In this document: positions 61,968 through 64,000 of the stretch, piece after piece
Position numbering within the stretch: position 1 is the stretch's first letter
How the letters are laid out: every line of letters begins with the position of its first letter
Assembly (NCBI RefSeq): GCF_019890615.1
Contig: NZ_JAINVZ010000004.1
Location: forward strand, 413,199-477,198
Source: Streptantibioticus parmotrematis
GTDB taxonomy: Bacteria; Actinomycetota; Actinomycetes; Streptomycetales; Streptomycetaceae
Length of the DNA stretch: 64,000 nucleotides
Direction of reading: 5' to 3'
Translations under genes and position numbers: made by a program
Notes under the pieces: generated by a model
Database searches by the model: none
What the model was told of the DNA's origin: nothing
What the model saw: only the letters and a program-made list of their open reading frames with translations

Positions 61968-63608
61968 GTGCCCCCGCAGACCTCTCGCGTGCCGCGCGAG
62001 ACCCGCCGCGAGGGCGGAGTGCCGGACGGCCTGCTGCTCGCCCTGATCGGCTTCCTGCTGGGCGCCACCGTCCTGCTGTGGACCGGCACCGGCGTCGCGG
62101 GCCTGCTGGCGCACGGCCGCTGGCCGCGCCATCTGCACTTCACCAGAACCCCGTTGGCGATGCGGGAGCTGATCACCCGGCCGCAGGACCTGGCCACGGC
62201 CTGGCAGCAGGTCCCGGCGGCCGACCTGCCCCGCCCGGGGCTGTTCTGGGGGATCTTCCTCGGCGAGGTGCTGGTCCTGCTGGTGCTGGCGGTCTTCCTG
62301 CTGGGCACGTTCACCCGCTACCGCGCGGTCCGCGCCGCCCGACGCCACGACCGCCTGACGGCGCCCGCGCAGGCCCCGCTGCCCGACCAGCGACCCGCGA
62401 CCCCGCCCCAGGCCCAGCCGCCCGTACCGTACGTGCCGCAGCCCGCCGTGGAGGCCGTACCGGCGGCGGCGTACGAGGCTCCCGCGCAGGCGCCGCCGGT
62501 TGCTCCGCAGGCCCCCGTGGCACCGCCCGCGCCGCAGGTGCCCGTGGAGCCGGAGCCGCAGCCCGTGGCGGCCGCCGTCACCGCTCCGGCCGCCCCCGAG
62601 ACCGCCGTCACCGCGGCGCCACCCGTCCCCGGCCAACTCACCGGAGCCGGGCTGCTGTTCACCGGCGCGGGCGGGGCGGCGGCCGCCGAGAAGGGCAAGC
62701 GGCTCGTCCAGCCCGCCGTGCTGGACGCCGAGGGCCCGGTCGTCGTCACCTGCGCCGACGCCCAGACCTGGCAGCAGACCGTCGGCAACCGCGGCAAGCT
62801 CGGCCCGGTCCACGTCTTCGACCCCGAGCACCTGGTCGACACCCCCGGCAGGCTCCGCTGGGCCCCGCACAACGGCTGCCAGGACCCGGCGACCGCGACC
62901 ACCAGGGCCCGCGCCCTCCTCGCCCCGCTGCGCACCCACGACGTCACCGTCAACGACGCCGCCGAGACCCTGCTGCGCTGCTGGCTGCACGCCGCCGCGG
63001 TGGACGGCATGCCGTTCCGCCAACTGCACCGCTGGGCGGGCGGCTCCGGCTCCTCCGACGCGCTGCGGGTGCTGCGCACGGCACGCGACGCGGCGTCCGG
63101 CTGGAGCGGCGAGCTGGAGGCGACGCTGCACGCCCACCCCGAACGCCGCGACGCGGCGCAGGAGTTGATCCACACCGCGTTGTCCTGCCTCAACTCCCTG
63201 CACATCAGGGACGCGTGCAGCCCGGGTCGTACGGATGTGCTCGATCTGGAATCGTTCGTGGCCGAACGGGGAACGCTTTACGTAGTCGGTACGCCCCGCG
63301 AGGACCCGCGTACCGACCCAGGTGCGATGCCTGTACTCACCGCACTTGTCTCCAGCGTGGTCGAGCACGGCCGGCGCGTGGCCGAAGGGTCATCCCCCGG
63401 TCGGCTCGACCCACCAATGACGTGCGTGCTGGACGACGTCGCCACGATCGCGCCGCTCCCCGAACTCCCGTCCCTGATGGCCGAGGGCCCCGCGCTGGGC
63501 CTGCCGGTGCTGGCGGTGCTGCGCTCCGCGGACCAGGCCCGCCACCGCTGGCCGCCGAAGCAGGCCGAGAGGATCTGGCGGGCGGCGACGACCCGCCTGA
63601 CGATCTGA
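61968..63608 (+). CDS. Coupling-protein-like (VirD4/TraG family), P-loop not found
   Basis: Protein of 546 residues. Two transmembrane helices (~21-45, ~89-113) and a Pro/Ala-rich linker (~130-225) precede a VirD4-like domain. The domain contains GPVVVTCADAQTWQQTVGNR, VHVFDPEHLVDTPGRLRWAP, a Walker-B-like CVLDDVATIAPLPELPSLMA (~487) and LPVLAVLRSADQARHRW. No GxxxxGK[ST] occurs before it, so ATP binding is doubtful. The protein ends RIWRAATTRLTI, about where other family members continue by >100 residues. The GTG at 61968 is 3 bp after the ATPase stop and has no clear ribosome-binding site. Confidence 0.78.
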   Translation: MPPQTSRVPRETRREGGVPDGLLLALIGFLLGATVLLWTGTGVAGLLAHGRWPRHLHFTRTPLAMRELITRPQDLATAWQQVPAADLPRPGLFWGIFLGEVLVLLVLAVFLLGTFTRYRAVRAARRHDRLTAPAQAPLPDQRPATPPQAQPPVPYVPQPAVEAVPAAAYEAPAQAPPVAPQAPVAPPAPQVPVEPEPQPVAAAVTAPAAPETAVTAAPPVPGQLTGAGLLFTGAGGAAAAEKGKRLVQPAVLDAEGPVVVTCADAQTWQQTVGNRGKLGPVHVFDPEHLVDTPGRLRWAPHNGCQDPATATTRARALLAPLRTHDVTVNDAAETLLRCWLHAAAVDGMPFRQLHRWAGGSGSSDALRVLRTARDAASGWSGELEATLHAHPERRDAAQELIHTALSCLNSLHIRDACSPGRTDVLDLESFVAERGTLYVVGTPREDPRTDPGAMPVLTALVSSVVEHGRRVAEGSSPGRLDPPMTCVLDDVATIAPLPELPSLMAEGPALGLPVLAVLRSADQARHRWPPKQAERIWRAATTRLTI

Positions 63609-63693
63609 CCGGCGACGCCCTCGTGCCGCGTCATCGCCACACGGCCGCCAGCGGATCCGTCCCCAGCCCCGTCAACGCGCCCGCGTCCAGGGC

Positions 63694-63850
63694 ATGGTGC
63701 ACGTAACGACCGCTGCGCCGCGCCGTTACGTCTTCTGCCTGAACGTGCCCGAGATCGCGCTCCCCGTCGTCCTCGTGACGAGGCTGCACGCGTCCCCCTT
63801 GTGGTCGACGGGCATCTTCGTCGCCAACACGGTGCCGGTGGTCACCGGCC
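63694..63850 (+). pseudogene. Probable remnant of an MFS transporter gene
   Basis: In frame from the ATG at 63694 the translation passes through FCLNVPEIALPVVLVTRLHA then SPLWSTGIFVANTVPVVTGP. This resembles one helix hairpin of an MFS permease. After ~50 residues the frame loses all membrane character, with no start of the family ahead of it, so it looks like a decayed fragment. The window ends before more can be judged. Confidence 0.4.
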
Positions 63851-63976
63851 CTGGTCACCGCTCTGGTCCCCGCCGCGCGTGCCGGGCCGCGCGCTGGCCC
63901 CGTTCCAGCTCTCCACGGGCTTCGGCCTGGGCAGTGGCGCACCGACCACCGACGCACAACGCGAAAAAGCCGCTGG

Positions 63977-64000
63977 GCTGTGACGGAAAACCGTCACAGC
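63977..64000. terminator. Perfect stem-loop at the window edge
   Basis: GCTGTGACGG-AAAA-CCGTCACAGC, 10-bp arms and a 4-base loop. It may be a terminator for this region or the end of an element continuing outside. Confidence 0.55.

Larger units (their letters stand above)
63609..64000 (+). other. Terminal interval with no intact gene
   Basis: 392 bp after the coupling-like gene. It holds a probable MFS remnant (63694-63850) and a perfect hairpin at the very end. A different frame continues from the coupling-like gene for ~38 codons (to 63706) but does not look like the missing C-terminus. Confidence 0.5.

Noticed and set aside
60303..63368. A 1021-codon open frame on the minus strand opposite the secretion genes
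   Set aside because: It is opposite clearly coding genes with known ATPase motifs; long antisense frames are common at 73% G+C and the translation has no recognisable domain.

Overview
The window is about 73% G+C with strong G/C at third codon positions, many GTG starts and marker genes of mycothiol synthesis (mshA, mshD), nickel control (nur), nitrogen control (glnR) and a c-di-GMP-responsive anti-sigma factor (rsiG). This points to Streptomyces or a close relative. From memory, the backbone order (gpm - mshA - nur - glnR - mshD - ppk - pst - pit) follows the S. coelicolor chromosome core around SCO4209 down to about SCO4130. No rRNA, tRNA, CRISPR array or insertion sequence was recognised.

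Layout. 1-6.4 kb: end of gpmA, an MFS exporter, a YbjN protein, mshA, a methyltransferase and a receiver-PP2C phosphatase. 6.4-8.1 kb: DUF2516, HbhA-like and XRE genes, in the order of mycobacterial Rv0476-hbhA-Rv0474. 8.2-18.2 kb: accessory redox and regulatory genes (LysR, SDR, a MerR-PP2C fusion, aldo/keto reductase with a Cys-less isochorismatase-like protein, RlmG-like), then asd-dapA. 18.3-25.6 kb: NmrA-like, Eis-like, asparaginase, rsiG, dtd, ygfZ, nur, a nitrobindin-like protein and a 33-aa membrane peptide. 25.6-31.8 kb: DsrE, DUF3099, a sulfurtransferase operon with a 26-aa Cys-containing leader peptide, DUF2993, and MoaD with a membrane protein. 31.8-39.8 kb: hydrolase, glnR, LacI regulator, an HtrA-like protease followed by an OmpR-type two-component pair, and mshD. 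40-50.2 kb: a phosphate/polyphosphate island (ppk, CHAD, NUDIX, pstSCAB behind PHO boxes, and the opposed pit plus DUF47). 50.2-54.8 kb: csoR with its operator, two small proteins, a PfkB kinase, an exported FAD oxidase and a PAP2 protein. 55-63.6 kb: a type IV secretion-like locus (muralytic enzyme, pilin-like peptide, VirB8-like, VirB6-like, a VirB4 split over two genes, and a coupling-like protein without a P-loop) with no relaxase visible. The window ends in a probable MFS-gene remnant and a perfect hairpin.

How the parts work together. The phosphate block imports (PstSCAB, Pit), stores (Ppk) and binds (CHAD) phosphate. The CHAD gene carries a TTA codon, so it may be bldA-dependent. The sulfur block (leader peptide, sulfurtransferase, SseC-like DUF1416) and the mycothiol genes serve thiol chemistry. 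The HtrA gene carries 11-bp direct repeats that the downstream response regulator could bind.

Two patterns cross gene boundaries. At least 16 genes have a TANNNT-like -10 element ending 6-8 bases before the start codon, the layout of leaderless transcripts. Seven genes have short tandem duplications (period 17-24 bp) that begin at or cover the stop codon.
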